From: Alishewanella jeotgali KCTC 22429
GTDB taxonomy: Bacteria; Pseudomonadota; Gammaproteobacteria; Enterobacterales; Alteromonadaceae
Length of the DNA: 64,000 bases
Reading direction: 5' to 3'
Assembly (NCBI RefSeq): GCF_000245735.1
Contig: NZ_AHTH01000005.1
Coordinates: 496,001-560,000 of the forward strand
Shown: positions 53,262-63,131 of the stretch, piece by piece
How positions within the stretch are numbered: position 1 is the stretch's first letter
How the letters are laid out: each line of letters begins with the position of its first letter
Notes under the pieces: model-generated
What the model saw: only the letters and a program-made list of their open reading frames with translations
The model's database searches: none
What the model was told of the DNA's origin: nothing
Made by a program: the position numbers and the translations under genes

Positions 53262-54854
53262 CTATTCGGCGGTACAGGCTGGTACTTCTCGAAAGTAGTC
53301 AGCCAGGTACTGTTCAAAGCTCAGGGTATCAGCCGCTTCGATTTGCTGCTGCCGTAGTAACGACTGTTCCGCCGCCGCAGCAAAGTCCTGTTCGCTGTAG
53401 TATTGATATGGCTCTGTCAGTAGCTGGCTACGATAGCTCTCTGCCAACTGTCGCATATAGGGACCATTGTCCTGCCGGGTGCTCAGCAGATGGTTGAGGA
53501 TCTTACCGGACGGCGTTTGTGCCGGATCTAATAAACTTAAATAATACTGCCGCATTGCCGCCTGATAGCGGTCGGTCTGATACGCCTGATCCAGCCATTT
53601 GGCTATTGGCATCATATCGGCAAACAGTTGTTCAGCCCAATCCTGCATCAGGCGTGGCTGACCGTCCTGCAACAGCTCCAGATTCGTGCGCCGGCCATCA
53701 GTCACCACCTTTTTCAGGTTCTGCTCAGTAACCTGCTGCTCGGCAGCTGATAACGGCGGGCTTTGCTCCAGTAAACAGTACAGTAGGAACACATCCAGAA
53801 AACGCATTTGTTCAGCACTAATACCAATACTACTGAACGGATTGACATCCAGCGCCCGGACTTCGATATATTCCACGCCCCGCTTGGCCAAGGCACAGGT
53901 CGGCCGCTCGCCCGATTCGGTGGTGCGCTTAGGACGAATAGTCGAGTAAAACTCGTTCTCAATCTGCAGCACATTACTATTCAGCTGCTGAAAAACACCA
54001 TCCACCTTGACACCAATGCTCTGATACTCGGCAGAGGGCTGGGTAACAGCCGCATGCAAACCACTGATATATTCCGGCAAACTATTATAAGTAATATTTA
54101 AACTGGATTGAGCGCTGTTGGTATAACCTAAATCACTCATCCGCAGTGAGGTCGCATAAGGCAGGTAAAGCGAACCCTTACCCAGTTTCTGGAACGCATA
54201 ACGCGACTGTCGCCCTTCTAAAAAGGACTGACACATCGCTGGCGACGCGCCAAACAAGTAGACAATAAGCCAGGCAACACGCTTGTAGTTGCGGATCAAT
54301 GACAGATACTGTGCCGAAACAAAATCTTGCAGCGTCGCGTCGTCCTGTAACAACTGCTGATACGCTTGCCAGAAGCTTTGCGGTAACGAGAAATTAAAAT
54401 GCACGCCACTGATGGCCTGCATCATACTGCCGTAGCGGTTTTTCAGGCCTTGCCGGTACAGAGTTTTCATCTTCCCGACATTCGACTTTCCGTACTGTGC
54501 TAACGGGATCTGGTGCTGGTCGGTAATAAAACAGGGCATACTGGCTGGCCATAACCGTTCATCACCCAGTTGTCGTACCGTAAAGCGATGAATATCCGCG
54601 AGTTGCGCCAGAGTTTGTTCAATGTCCTCACCGGCAGGGGTAATAAACTCGAGCAGTGATTCTGAAAAATCGGTGGTGATCCAGGGGTGTGTCAGGGCAG
54701 AACCCAGCGCACTGGCATGGGCGCTTTGTGCCAGACTGCCATCCTGATTAACGCGTAAGGTCTCGCGCTCGATCCCACGCTTAATACCAAGGATACTCTG
54801 CTGTCGTCCCTGCTGTTGCAGCGACGACAAAACTGCGGTGATGCTAGCGCTCAA
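53262..54854 (-). CDS. gshA: Glutamate-cysteine ligase
   Basis: Makes gamma-glutamylcysteine, the first step of glutathione synthesis, from Glu, Cys and ATP in the cytoplasm. The 530-residue protein is the proteobacterial GshA type: GIKRGIERETLRVNQDGSLA (about 22-41), TDFSESLLEFITP, DERLWPASMPCFI, SGVHFNFSLPQSFW and VEYIEVRALDVNPFSSIGIS. The start is a TTG at 54854 with AGGAA six bases upstream; E. coli gshA also starts with TTG. Glutathione made here would feed the persulfide dioxygenase and peroxidase in this window. It is followed by the transglycosylase gene. Confidence 0.97.
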   Translation of the reverse strand: MSASITAVLSSLQQQGRQQSILGIKRGIERETLRVNQDGSLAQSAHASALGSALTHPWITTDFSESLLEFITPAGEDIEQTLAQLADIHRFTVRQLGDERLWPASMPCFITDQHQIPLAQYGKSNVGKMKTLYRQGLKNRYGSMMQAISGVHFNFSLPQSFWQAYQQLLQDDATLQDFVSAQYLSLIRNYKRVAWLIVYLFGASPAMCQSFLEGRQSRYAFQKLGKGSLYLPYATSLRMSDLGYTNSAQSSLNITYNSLPEYISGLHAAVTQPSAEYQSIGVKVDGVFQQLNSNVLQIENEFYSTIRPKRTTESGERPTCALAKRGVEYIEVRALDVNPFSSIGISAEQMRFLDVFLLYCLLEQSPPLSAAEQQVTEQNLKKVVTDGRRTNLELLQDGQPRLMQDWAEQLFADMMPIAKWLDQAYQTDRYQAAMRQYYLSLLDPAQTPSGKILNHLLSTRQDNGPYMRQLAESYRSQLLTEPYQYYSEQDFAAAAEQSLLRQQQIEAADTLSFEQYLADYFREVPACTAE

Positions 54855-54962
54855 GATGATTCCTTACTAAGAATGGCGTTCCCCAATGATTGGGGAACGC
54901 CAAGCTGATATCAAGAGGTGGAACACAAAATTGGGTATAACGCTGTGAGCCTGGTAGCAGGA

Positions 54963-55793
54963 TCAGTTGCCGGCGTCAGTTTTTTCGGGTTTGGCGCTCT
55001 CCGCTTTAGCTGCTGTCTCATCCAGAAAATCAGCATCTTCGGAATCGCCCACCACATGCTCCAGTTTAAGTTTGCGTACGCTACGAAAGGTCGTAATGGG
55101 TCCCGAGCAGGCATAAGCAAAGAAAATGATAAATAACATTTGCGCCGGCCGTGCAGCGATGACCACAAAGACCAGCACCACCAGCAAGATCGTCAGAAAG
55201 GACACCCGATCACGCCAGTTCAGGTTTTTAAACGAGTTATAGCGGAAATTACTGACCATCAAAAAGCCAGCGGTGATGGTCAGTAAACCCACCAGATAGC
55301 CGTACTTATCACCATCAATCTCAAAACTGGCACCGTTCCAAACCATACCGGCCACCAGGGCAGCCGCTGCCGGACTTGCTAAGCCCTGAAAGAAACGGCC
55401 ATCTGTTACGCCCAGATTGGCGTTAAAGCGCGCCAAGCGTAACGCGGCACAGGCAACATAAATAAAGGCCGCCAACCAGCCGAACTTGCCAAGATCTGCC
55501 AGCGCCCAATTATAGGCAACTAACGCCGGTGCCACACCAAAGGCCAGTAAATCAGACATACTGTCGTATTGTGCCCCAAATTCACTTTGGGTATTGGTTA
55601 AACGCGCTACGCGGCCATCCAGGCCATCAAAGATCATTGCGATAAAAATCGCCACAGCAGCGGCTTCAAAACGACCGTTCATTGATGATACGATGGCAAA
55701 GAAGCCTGAAAAAAGCCCGGCGGTTGTCAGCAAGTTAGGTAACAGATAGATCCCTTTACGCGGACTAGTATCACTGTTTTTTAATTCTGTCAT
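54963..55793 (-). CDS. pssA: CDP-diacylglycerol-serine O-phosphatidyltransferase
   Basis: Inner-membrane enzyme that makes phosphatidylserine, precursor of phosphatidylethanolamine. The CDP-alcohol phosphotransferase signature DGx2ARx8Gx3Dx3D is complete (DGRVAR...G...D...D, about residues 62-84). Several hydrophobic segments follow. This is the membrane-integrated (Bacillus/Pseudomonas type) enzyme rather than the E. coli PLD-like PssA. The ATG at 55793 fits the family N-terminus (TELKNSDTSPRKGIYLLPN); further in-frame upstream starts would overlap the divergent DUF4124 gene. The C-terminus carries a charged tail of about 30 residues. Confidence 0.92.
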   Translation of the reverse strand: MTELKNSDTSPRKGIYLLPNLLTTAGLFSGFFAIVSSMNGRFEAAAVAIFIAMIFDGLDGRVARLTNTQSEFGAQYDSMSDLLAFGVAPALVAYNWALADLGKFGWLAAFIYVACAALRLARFNANLGVTDGRFFQGLASPAAAALVAGMVWNGASFEIDGDKYGYLVGLLTITAGFLMVSNFRYNSFKNLNWRDRVSFLTILLVVLVFVVIAARPAQMLFIIFFAYACSGPITTFRSVRKLKLEHVVGDSEDADFLDETAAKAESAKPEKTDAGN

Positions 55794-55845
55794 AAGGCAA
55801 CTTCTAAAATAACGATTACACTGATTATAAGGGACATAACATAAC

Positions 55846-56253
55846 ATGGATAGAACCATGGCAAAAGTGAAGTACATCTTTCTCGGCACCCTGTTATGCC
55901 TTGCTCCGCTGACCATCGCGCAAACGGTTTATAGCTGGCAGGACGCAAAGGGTGTGATCCATTTCTCGCAACAGCCGCCGGCTGAGGGAGAATATCAGTT
56001 AGTCACGATTAAGGTCGGCAGTGGTTCATCTGCCGTCACAGCCGTCGCACAAGGCGTAAGCTCAGGCGCGGTGCTGGATCCGGTGTTGTGTCAACAAGCT
56101 CGCGACCAGCTGGCGCTGTTAAATAGTGAACAGGAACTCTTTACCAAAGAAGCGAATCAGGAAGCGGTGCGCTTACTGACGGCAGAAGAGCGCCAGCAGC
56201 AGATCCTACTGGCGAACTTTGAGATCAGAAGGCGCTGCCCGGCCACACCTTAG
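55846..56253 (+). CDS. Exported DUF4124-domain protein
   Basis: Small exported protein of 135 residues. A signal peptide (KYIFLGTLLCLAPLTIA) is followed by the DUF4124 unit: VYSWQDAKGVIHFSQQPPAE (about 28-47). The C-terminal half is helical with QQARDQLALLNSEQELF. DUF4124 proteins are envelope proteins of unknown function. The ATG at 55846 has AAGGGA 11 bases upstream; the ATG at 55858 is an alternative. It is divergent from pssA and convergent with clpB. Confidence 0.85.
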   Translation: MDRTMAKVKYIFLGTLLCLAPLTIAQTVYSWQDAKGVIHFSQQPPAEGEYQLVTIKVGSGSSAVTAVAQGVSSGAVLDPVLCQQARDQLALLNSEQELFTKEANQEAVRLLTAEERQQQILLANFEIRRRCPATP

Positions 56254-56272
56254 CCGGGCTGCTTCACTGACG

Positions 56273-58852
56273 CTAACGCCGGCTCTGCACTGTAAACTGC
56301 TGACCATCATGGTCAACCACTATCGTGCTACCCGGCAAAAAGTTGCCTTGTAATAACGCCTGAGCCAGTGGGTTCTCCAGATACTGCTGAATCGCCCTCT
56401 TTAGTGGCCTTGCACCATATAAGGGGTCAAAGCCAACCTCTGCCAGTTTCTCAAGCGCCGCATCACTGACCTCCAACAGGAAATCACGTTGCTGCAAGCG
56501 TTGCCGCAACCGCTGCAACTGAATACCGGCAATTTGTTTAATTTGCCGATCATCCAGCGGATGGAATACCACCGACTCATCCAGTCGGTTTAAAAACTCC
56601 GGCCGGAACTGCCTGCTTAGCACATCCATCAACATGGTTTTCATTTCGGCGTAGCTGTACTCGCGATAATGCTCCTGGATCAGATCTGATCCCAGATTCG
56701 AGGTCATAATGATCACAGCGTTTTTAAAATCCACCGTCCGGCCCTGACCATCAGTCAGACGACCATCGTCCAACACCTGTAATAAGATGTTAAAGACATC
56801 GGGATGGGCTTTTTCAACCTCGTCCAGCAGGATCACTGAGTAAGGCTTCCGTCTGACAGCTTCGGTCAGATAACCGCCCTCTTCATAGCCAACATACCCC
56901 GGCGGTGCGCCAACCAAGCGGGACACCGCATGTTTCTCCATAAACTCCGACATATCGATCCGCACCATTGCATCCGGGCTGTCAAACAGGAACTGCGCTA
57001 ATGCCTTGGTCAGCTCCGTTTTACCCACCCCGGTTGGCCCAAGGAATAAGAAAGAGCCAATGGGTTTGTTCGGATCAGATAAGCCGGCCCGCGAGCGGCG
57101 GATTGCATTCGCCACCGCACTGACCGCCTCATGTTGCCCCACTACCTTATCGTGCAAGGCCTCCTCCATCCGCAGCAATTTGTCACGCTCGCCTTCCAGC
57201 ATTTTACTGACCGGAATGCCGGTGGCTTTTGATACCACATCCGCAATTTCCTGATCGGTCACCTTGTGCCGCAACAGCGTCATCTCCTGCATTTCCGCCT
57301 GCGAGGCTAAGTCCAGCTTTTTCTCCAGCTCTGGAATGCGGCCATACTGCAACTCAGACATCCGTTGCAGATCACTTGCCCGCCGTGCGACTTCCAGATC
57401 CAAACGAGCTTGCTCGAGATCGGCCTTAATATACTGGGTGCCCTGCAATGCCGCCTTTTCGGATTCCCATACCTCATCCAGCTCGTTGTATCGTTGCTCC
57501 AGCTCGTCAATTTGCTCACGAATACTATCGCGACGCTTTTTGCTGGCCTCGTCGGTTTCTTTTGCTAAGGCATTATCCTCCAATTTCAACTGGATAATAC
57601 GCCGCTCTAAGCGGTCTAACTCTTCTGGTTTGGAATCCATCTGCATCCGGATACTGGAAGCCGCTTCATCAATTAAATCAATGGCTTTATCCGGTAACTG
57701 CCGATCACTGATATAACGGTGTGACAGTGTTGCGGCCGCGACGATCGCCGGATCAGTGATCTCTACCGCATGGTGCAGCTCGTAACGCTCTTTTAAACCG
57801 CGCAGAATCGCGATGGTATCCTCAACCGTTGGCTCCTCAACCAACACTTTCTGGAAACGCCGCTCCAGCGCAGCGTCTTTTTCAATATATTTGCGATATT
57901 CATCCAGGGTGGTAGCACCAAGACAGTGCAACTCTCCGCGCGCCAGCGCTGGTTTTAACATATTGCCGGCATCCATAGCACCATCAGCCTTACCGGCGCC
58001 AACCATGGTATGAATTTCATCAATAAACAGGATGATCTGGCCTTCTTCTTTGGCAACTTCGTTCAGTACCGCTTTTAACCGCTCTTCAAACTCACCTCGA
58101 TATTTGGCTCCCGCCAGCAGCGCGCCCATATCCAGTGATAATACCCGCTTATCTTTTAAGCCTTCAGGAACTTCTTTATTAACAATGCGCTGCGCTAAAC
58201 CCTCGACGATGGCGGTTTTACCGACACCGGGTTCACCAATCAACACCGGGTTATTTTTAGTGCGTCGTTGTAATACCTGCACGCAGCGGCGAATTTCTTC
58301 ATCCCTGCCAATCACCGGATCCAGCTTGCCGGACTCAGCTCTGGCGGTCAGATCAATGGTGTATTTGCTCAGCGCCTGACGGGTATCTTCCGCATTGGCA
58401 TCATCCACCTTCTGACCAGCACGGATTTGCTCTATCGCAGCGCTGACCTTGTCTTTATTTATCCCCAATAACTGCAGAATGCGGCCCAGCTCTGATTTAT
58501 CCTCAGTCGCGGCCAACACAAACAGCTCACTGGAGATAAACTGATCTTTACGCTTTTGCGCCAGCTTATCGCATTGCTGCAACAGCTGAGCTGTGGCTGC
58601 TGATAACTGTAAGCTACCGGCATCACCTTCTACTCTTGGCAGACGCTCTATAGCCTGGCTGACTTTTGAGCGCAGTTCATTAAAGTTTACCGCCAGCTTG
58701 TTTAATAACTCGCGTACAGTACCGCCTTCCTGATTCAGTAAGGCAAACATGATATGTACCGGCTCGATAAACTGTTGATCACGCCCCAGTGCCAGCGATT
58801 GCGCATCGGCAATGGCTTCCTGAAACTTACTGGTGAATTTATCTAAACGCAT
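56273..58852 (-). CDS. clpB: ATP-dependent chaperone ClpB
   Basis: Heat-shock disaggregase of 859 residues that works with DnaK. N domain (about 1-145), AAA-1 with Walker [16 protein letters not shown] (about 203-217), the M-domain coiled coil (about 405-530), and AAA-2 with [15 protein letters not shown] (about 603-617), plus the arginine-rich C-terminal part ([18 protein letters not shown]). There is no ClpP-binding IGL loop, consistent with ClpB rather than ClpA. A near-perfect sigma-32 promoter stands 40-70 bases upstream of the ATG at 58852. It is convergent with the DUF4124 gene and followed by no strong terminator. Confidence 0.99.
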   Translation of the reverse strand: MRLDKFTSKFQEAIADAQSLALGRDQQFIEPVHIMFALLNQEGGTVRELLNKLAVNFNELRSKVSQAIERLPRVEGDAGSLQLSAATAQLLQQCDKLAQKRKDQFISSELFVLAATEDKSELGRILQLLGINKDKVSAAIEQIRAGQKVDDANAEDTRQALSKYTIDLTARAESGKLDPVIGRDEEIRRCVQVLQRRTKNNPVLIGEPGVGKTAIVEGLAQRIVNKEVPEGLKDKRVLSLDMGALLAGAKYRGEFEERLKAVLNEVAKEEGQIILFIDEIHTMVGAGKADGAMDAGNMLKPALARGELHCLGATTLDEYRKYIEKDAALERRFQKVLVEEPTVEDTIAILRGLKERYELHHAVEITDPAIVAAATLSHRYISDRQLPDKAIDLIDEAASSIRMQMDSKPEELDRLERRIIQLKLEDNALAKETDEASKKRRDSIREQIDELEQRYNELDEVWESEKAALQGTQYIKADLEQARLDLEVARRASDLQRMSELQYGRIPELEKKLDLASQAEMQEMTLLRHKVTDQEIADVVSKATGIPVSKMLEGERDKLLRMEEALHDKVVGQHEAVSAVANAIRRSRAGLSDPNKPIGSFLFLGPTGVGKTELTKALAQFLFDSPDAMVRIDMSEFMEKHAVSRLVGAPPGYVGYEEGGYLTEAVRRKPYSVILLDEVEKAHPDVFNILLQVLDDGRLTDGQGRTVDFKNAVIIMTSNLGSDLIQEHYREYSYAEMKTMLMDVLSRQFRPEFLNRLDESVVFHPLDDRQIKQIAGIQLQRLRQRLQQRDFLLEVSDAALEKLAEVGFDPLYGARPLKRAIQQYLENPLAQALLQGNFLPGSTIVVDHDGQQFTVQSRR

Positions 58853-58892
58853 TGGCAGGCTCCCGCTCTTACCCTAACTATGATGTGTAGTA

Positions 58893-58921
58893 AGATTGGG
58901 CGCTGTTGTGGATTTTTCAAG
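58893..58921 (-). promoter_or_regulatory. Heat-shock (sigma-32) promoter of clpB
   Basis: On the minus strand CTTGAAA (-35), a 14-base spacer and CCCAATCT (-10) match the RpoH consensus CTTGAAA-N13-16-CCCCATNT in all but one fixed position. It is 41 bases upstream of the clpB ATG. Confidence 0.87.
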
Positions 58922-58967
58922 CAGCAAACGTCAAAAAATTGACTTACATCAACTTAGCGCGGCTACC

Positions 58968-59741
58968 TCAGGGTTCTAACCAGATAGCGCTGGCCTGGCG
59001 GCCGGTTTGACCATCACGCCGGTAGGAGAAAAAACGTGCTGAGTCAGTAAAGGTGCAATACTCTGCACCATAGATGGCTCTGACTCCGGCCCGCTGCAGC
59101 CGCAGACGGGCCAGCGCATAGATATCTGCCAGATACTTGCCGCCGGCTGAGCCGGTAAAGGCCGCTTCAGCCTCTGGCATCATCGCCACAAAGGCCTGAC
59201 GCACCTCAGCGCCAACTTCAAAAGCCGCCGGCCCAATTGCCGGCCCGAGCCAAACCAATAACTCTGCTGCCGGAGCCTGAAAATGCTGCAGGCTTTGTTC
59301 AATCACCCCGCCAGCAAGACCACGCCAACCAGCATGCACCGCGGCGACTTCGGTGCCAGCTGTGTTACAGATCAACAGCGGCAAACAGTCCGCTGTCATC
59401 ACCAGACAAACCTGTCGTGGCTGTCTGCTGTAGCTGGCATCTGCAGTCGGTAATGGCTCAGGCGAGTGCTGCGGTAAAGTTAGCACCTGATTGCCATGCA
59501 CCTGATTAAGCCAAATCGGGGTTGCCGGCAGTTGCGCTAACAGCCCAAAACGTTGGCGATTAGCACTGACGTTGGCAGCATCATCCCCAACATGCCCACC
59601 AAGGTTCAAACTGGCGTATTGTCCGCCGGATACCCCGCCAAGCCGGGTTGAACTGACCGCTTTAACGCAAGCTGGCGCCGGCCAGTCAGGGTAAAGCAAC
59701 TCCGATGGCAGATCAGGGCGCATAACGTTAATCAGGTCCAT
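58968..59741 (-). CDS. pgeF: Peptidoglycan editing factor PgeF
   Basis: Cytoplasmic laccase-like purine/peptidoglycan-editing enzyme of 257 residues (former YfiH, DUF152). Zinc/copper-site motifs are visible: NQVHGNQVL (about 86-94), TADCLPLLICN (about 121-131) and AVHAGWRGLAGGVIEQ (about 137-152). E. coli PgeF removes wrongly inserted serine-containing peptidoglycan precursors. The ATG at 59741 fits the family N-terminus and is 9 bases after the rluD stop; a longer frame runs into rluD. It is last of the rluD-pgeF unit and the clpB gene lies beyond on the same strand, as in E. coli. Confidence 0.95.
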   Translation of the reverse strand: MDLINVMRPDLPSELLYPDWPAPACVKAVSSTRLGGVSGGQYASLNLGGHVGDDAANVSANRQRFGLLAQLPATPIWLNQVHGNQVLTLPQHSPEPLPTADASYSRQPRQVCLVMTADCLPLLICNTAGTEVAAVHAGWRGLAGGVIEQSLQHFQAPAAELLVWLGPAIGPAAFEVGAEVRQAFVAMMPEAEAAFTGSAGGKYLADIYALARLRLQRAGVRAIYGAEYCTFTDSARFFSYRRDGQTGRQASAIWLEP

Positions 59742-59749
59742 ACTGTGAC

Positions 59750-60724
59750 TTACACAAAGTCCATACCGTGTAACTGGGTATCGGCTTTTAAAGCGGCATT
59801 CAGCGCTACCATATCGTCCGGTAATGGCGCATGCCACTCCAGCAACTGGCCGGTTATCGGGTGCGCCAGCTTAAGCATAATGGCATGCAGCGCCTGGCGT
59901 TTAAAATTACGCATTAACTGCAATAACTGTTCGCTGGCCTGGCGTGGCGGTCTGGGCCGGCCACCATATACCGGATCGCCAACCAGAGGATGGCTAATAA
60001 AGGTCATATGTACGCGGATCTGATGCGTCCGACCGGTTTCCAGCCGCAGCCGCAGGCGGGTATGCGCCCGATACTTTTCCATCACTCTATAGTGGGTAAC
60101 AGCCGGTTTACCATTTTCATTAACTGCCATCAGGGTTCTTTTGGTCTGGTGCCGGCCGATCGGCTGTTTTACGGTACCACCGCCGGTCATAGTGCCATAG
60201 CAGACCGCTTCATATTCACGGGTAATTTCCCGCGCCTGCATCGCCTCGACCAGATGGGTTTGTGCCGGAATAGTTTTCGCTATCACCATCAGACCGGTGG
60301 TGTCTTTATCCAACCGGTGCACTATACCGGCACGGGGGACTTCTGCAATACCAGGACAGTGATGTAACAAAGCATTGAGTAAGGTACCGTCCTGATTGCC
60401 TGCTCCCGGGTGCACCACCAGATCGGCAGGCTTATTGATCACCAGAATATGTTCGTCTTCAAACACGATATCCAGAGCGATCGGCTCGGCGTCAAAACGT
60501 TCCTCTTCCGGCAACTCAGCCAGGATATCGATTTGCTCTCCGCCCAACATTTTCTGCCGCGGAATGGCACAAGGTTCACCGTTCACCTGCACGCTGCTGG
60601 CCAGGATCCACTCTTTTATCCGCGATCGCGAATAATCCGGGAACATTTCGGCCAGAACCTGATCTAAGCGCTTACCAAAAAGGTGCTCAGGTACGATTTC
60701 TGAAAGTTTTAGCTGTTTTGTCAT
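59750..60724 (-). CDS. rluD: 23S rRNA pseudouridine(1911/1915/1917) synthase
   Basis: Makes the three pseudouridines in helix 69 of 23S rRNA, needed for normal ribosome assembly. Protein of 324 residues (E. coli 326). An S4-like RNA-binding domain (about 17-80, RLDQVLAEMFPDYSRSRIKEW) precedes the catalytic domain; the active Asp is in HRLDKDTTGLMVIAKT (about 135-150). The ATG at 60724 fits the family; an earlier frame extends toward the divergent bamD. The start region has only a weak ribosome site. Confidence 0.96.
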   Translation of the reverse strand: MTKQLKLSEIVPEHLFGKRLDQVLAEMFPDYSRSRIKEWILASSVQVNGEPCAIPRQKMLGGEQIDILAELPEEERFDAEPIALDIVFEDEHILVINKPADLVVHPGAGNQDGTLLNALLHHCPGIAEVPRAGIVHRLDKDTTGLMVIAKTIPAQTHLVEAMQAREITREYEAVCYGTMTGGGTVKQPIGRHQTKRTLMAVNENGKPAVTHYRVMEKYRAHTRLRLRLETGRTHQIRVHMTFISHPLVGDPVYGGRPRPPRQASEQLLQLMRNFKRQALHAIMLKLAHPITGQLLEWHAPLPDDMVALNAALKADTQLHGMDFV

Positions 60725-60847
60725 AACGGAAGCAGTTATCCTGTGTGCAACCCCGCGATATCTGGGGTAGAATCGCATGAGCGGGTATTTTAACGATTTT
60801 ACGCCGGACTAGACAGCCATTTAGCCGAAGTAGTAACGGATTTTTAC

Positions 60848-61600
60848 ATGAAACTAAAATTTATTCTGATAGCCCTGTTAGCTGTGACCCTCACCGCCTG
60901 TGCCGGAAAGCCCAAGGATGAGCAAATTAATCCCAACCAAACCGCACAAGGGATGTATCAACAAGCTAAGGATGTTTTGGATGCCGGGCTCTATAATCGG
61001 GCAATTGAACTGTTAAAAGCGGTTGAAAGTCGCCACCCTTTCGGACCAATAGCTCGTCAAGTGCAACTAGATTTAATCTACGCCTATCACCAGGCAGGCA
61101 ACTTACCACAAGCTTTAGCAACCATCGACCGCTTTATCCGGCTGAATCCGAATCAACCGGATCTGGACTATGTATATTATATGCGCGGTTTAACCAACCT
61201 GAAGGCCGACGAAAACGCTTTTCAGGAATTTTTTGGTATCGAGCGTTCCGACCGTGATCTATCCAGTACCCGGCAGGCGTTTGATGATTTTCGTATCCTG
61301 TTAAATAACTACCCAGAGAGTAAGTATGCTGCCGACGCCCGGGCAAGGATGGTTGCGATTAAAGATAATCTGGCCCGGCACGAGTTACTGGTAGCAGACT
61401 ATTACCTGCGCCGCGGTGCCTTTCTCGCCGCTGCCAACCGGGGCAAATATGTTGTTGAGTTTTACCGTGACTCTCCGCTGGTAGAGCAGGCTCTGGAGAT
61501 TATGGTGGAAAGTTACGATAAATTAGGGCTGGATAAGCTCAGAAGTGACACCGAGCAGGTATTACGGCTTAACTTCCCGCAGAATCGTCGCTTCCGCTAA
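60848..61600 (+). CDS. bamD: Outer-membrane assembly lipoprotein BamD
   Basis: Essential lipoprotein of the BAM complex that folds outer-membrane beta-barrels. The signal peptide with lipobox LTAC (about 16-19) is followed by five TPR-like helical repeats (MYQQAKDVLDAGLYNRAIELL, QVQLDLIYAYHQAGNLPQAL, ...DFRILLNNYPESKYAADA). Length 250 matches the family. It is divergent from rluD, as in E. coli; the 120-base gap holds a hairpin-like CCCC/GGGG and the likely promoters. A terminator follows its stop. Confidence 0.97.
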   Translation: MKLKFILIALLAVTLTACAGKPKDEQINPNQTAQGMYQQAKDVLDAGLYNRAIELLKAVESRHPFGPIARQVQLDLIYAYHQAGNLPQALATIDRFIRLNPNQPDLDYVYYMRGLTNLKADENAFQEFFGIERSDRDLSSTRQAFDDFRILLNNYPESKYAADARARMVAIKDNLARHELLVADYYLRRGAFLAAANRGKYVVEFYRDSPLVEQALEIMVESYDKLGLDKLRSDTEQVLRLNFPQNRRFR

Positions 61601-61627
61601 GCTCATAAGTAATACCCTCAATATAAG

Positions 61628-61657
61628 CGCCTCTGCCTACGCAGAGGCGTTTTGTTT
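61628..61657 (+). terminator. Terminator of bamD
   Basis: Perfect 9-bp stem CGCCTCTGC / GCAGAGGCG with a CTAC loop followed by TTTTGTTTTAT, 27 bases after the bamD stop and ending at the radA stop codon. Confidence 0.88.
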
Positions 61658-63018
61658 TATAGCGCTTCCAAGGCCTCAGCCAGGCGTGCCACAGCGACTA
61701 CTTCCATCCCGGCAATAGGTTCCTTCGGTTTATTAGCCAGCGGCACTATCGCCCGTTTAAAACCATGCTTCGCGGCCTCTTTCAGTCGTTCCTGACCACT
61801 GGGCACCGGCCGGATCTCACCTGCTAATCCCACTTCACCAAATACCACTAAATCATTCGGTAATGGCTTATCCCGAAAGCTGGAGACTAACGCCAGTAAG
61901 GTCGCTAAATCTGCACTGGTTTCATTGACCTTGACTCCACCCACCACGTTAACAAACACATCCTGATCCGCCATCTGGATCCCGGCATGGCGGTGCATCA
62001 CGGCCAGCAACATGGCAATCCGGTTTTGCTCCATTCCCAGCGTCACCCGTCGCGGATTATTCAGAGGCGAATAGTCAACCAGCCCCTGGATCTCTACCAG
62101 CAGAGGCCGGGTGCCTTCCCATAGCACCATAACGATACTGCCGGATTGATCTTCCTTACCACGGGTCAGAAAGATCGCGGAAGGATTCTTCACCTCCTTC
62201 ATCCCCTGGCCAGTCATGGCAAACACTCCCAGTTCGTTAACCGGACCAAAGCGGTTTTTATGGCCGCGCAAGGTGCGGTAGCGATTGTCAGCGTCACCAT
62301 CCAGCATCACTGAGCAATCGATACAATGCTCTAATACCTTAGGCCCGGCCAGAGATCCATCTTTGGTTACATGCCCGACCATGATAATAGCGATATGGTG
62401 CTGCTTGGCGAAGCGGGTTAAATGCGCCGCGCTTTCCCTGACCTGTGACACACTGCCCGGAGCCGACTGAATATCAGCCAGATGCATCACCTGAATTGAG
62501 TCAATCACCATAATGCGCGGCTTTTCCTGCTGCGCCAGCTGACAGATAGTTTCGACGTTCGTTTCAGCCAACATTTTCAATTCAGACATCGGCAATCCCA
62601 GGCGCTGTGCCCGCATCGCAACCTGCTGCAACGATTCTTCCCCCGTCACATACAGTGCGCCGCCCTGCGCGGCCAGGCCGCACATAATTTGCAGTAACAA
62701 AGTACTTTTTCCGGCACCGGGGTGACCACCGATCAGGATTGCGGATCCCGGTACTATGCCGCCGCCCAGTACCCGATCAAACTCAGCAAAACCCGAGCTA
62801 AAACGTGGCACATCCTGTAAATCGACCTCATCCAGCCGCATCACCCGAGCCACAGTAGCACCAGCATACCCCCCCAGCCGACTGCTACCGGCTTTCACGG
62901 CACCCAACCGGACTTCGCTGATACTATTCCAGGCACCGCACTCTGTACACTGCCCCTGCCAGCGCATAAAGTCAGCACCGCACTCATTACAAACGTATGC
63001 TGTTTTGTTTTTGGCCAT
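61657..63018 (-). CDS. radA: DNA repair protein RadA
   Basis: RecA-like ATPase that helps process recombination intermediates and branch migration. Protein of 453 residues: N-terminal four-cysteine zinc finger (VCNECGADFMRWQGQCTECG), Walker A GGHPGAGKSTLL (about 89-100), the RadA motif KNRFG (about 252-256) and a C-terminal Lon-like domain (FVNVVGGVKVNE, ADLATLLALVSSF, FGEVGLAGEIRPV). The ATG at 63018 has GGGAAAGAAA upstream; a farther in-frame ATG at 63060 is less good. It is convergent with bamD. Confidence 0.97.
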   Translation of the reverse strand: MAKNKTAYVCNECGADFMRWQGQCTECGAWNSISEVRLGAVKAGSSRLGGYAGATVARVMRLDEVDLQDVPRFSSGFAEFDRVLGGGIVPGSAILIGGHPGAGKSTLLLQIMCGLAAQGGALYVTGEESLQQVAMRAQRLGLPMSELKMLAETNVETICQLAQQEKPRIMVIDSIQVMHLADIQSAPGSVSQVRESAAHLTRFAKQHHIAIIMVGHVTKDGSLAGPKVLEHCIDCSVMLDGDADNRYRTLRGHKNRFGPVNELGVFAMTGQGMKEVKNPSAIFLTRGKEDQSGSIVMVLWEGTRPLLVEIQGLVDYSPLNNPRRVTLGMEQNRIAMLLAVMHRHAGIQMADQDVFVNVVGGVKVNETSADLATLLALVSSFRDKPLPNDLVVFGEVGLAGEIRPVPSGQERLKEAAKHGFKRAIVPLANKPKEPIAGMEVVAVARLAEALEAL

Positions 63019-63131
63019 TTTCTTTCCCGTTGTATTAAAGGCACAGATATTGCTTTTCACTTTATAACATCGTAGCTTAACCTAATTATAACCGGATGCT
63101 GCCATTTATTTGGCAACTGAATCAGCTAACT

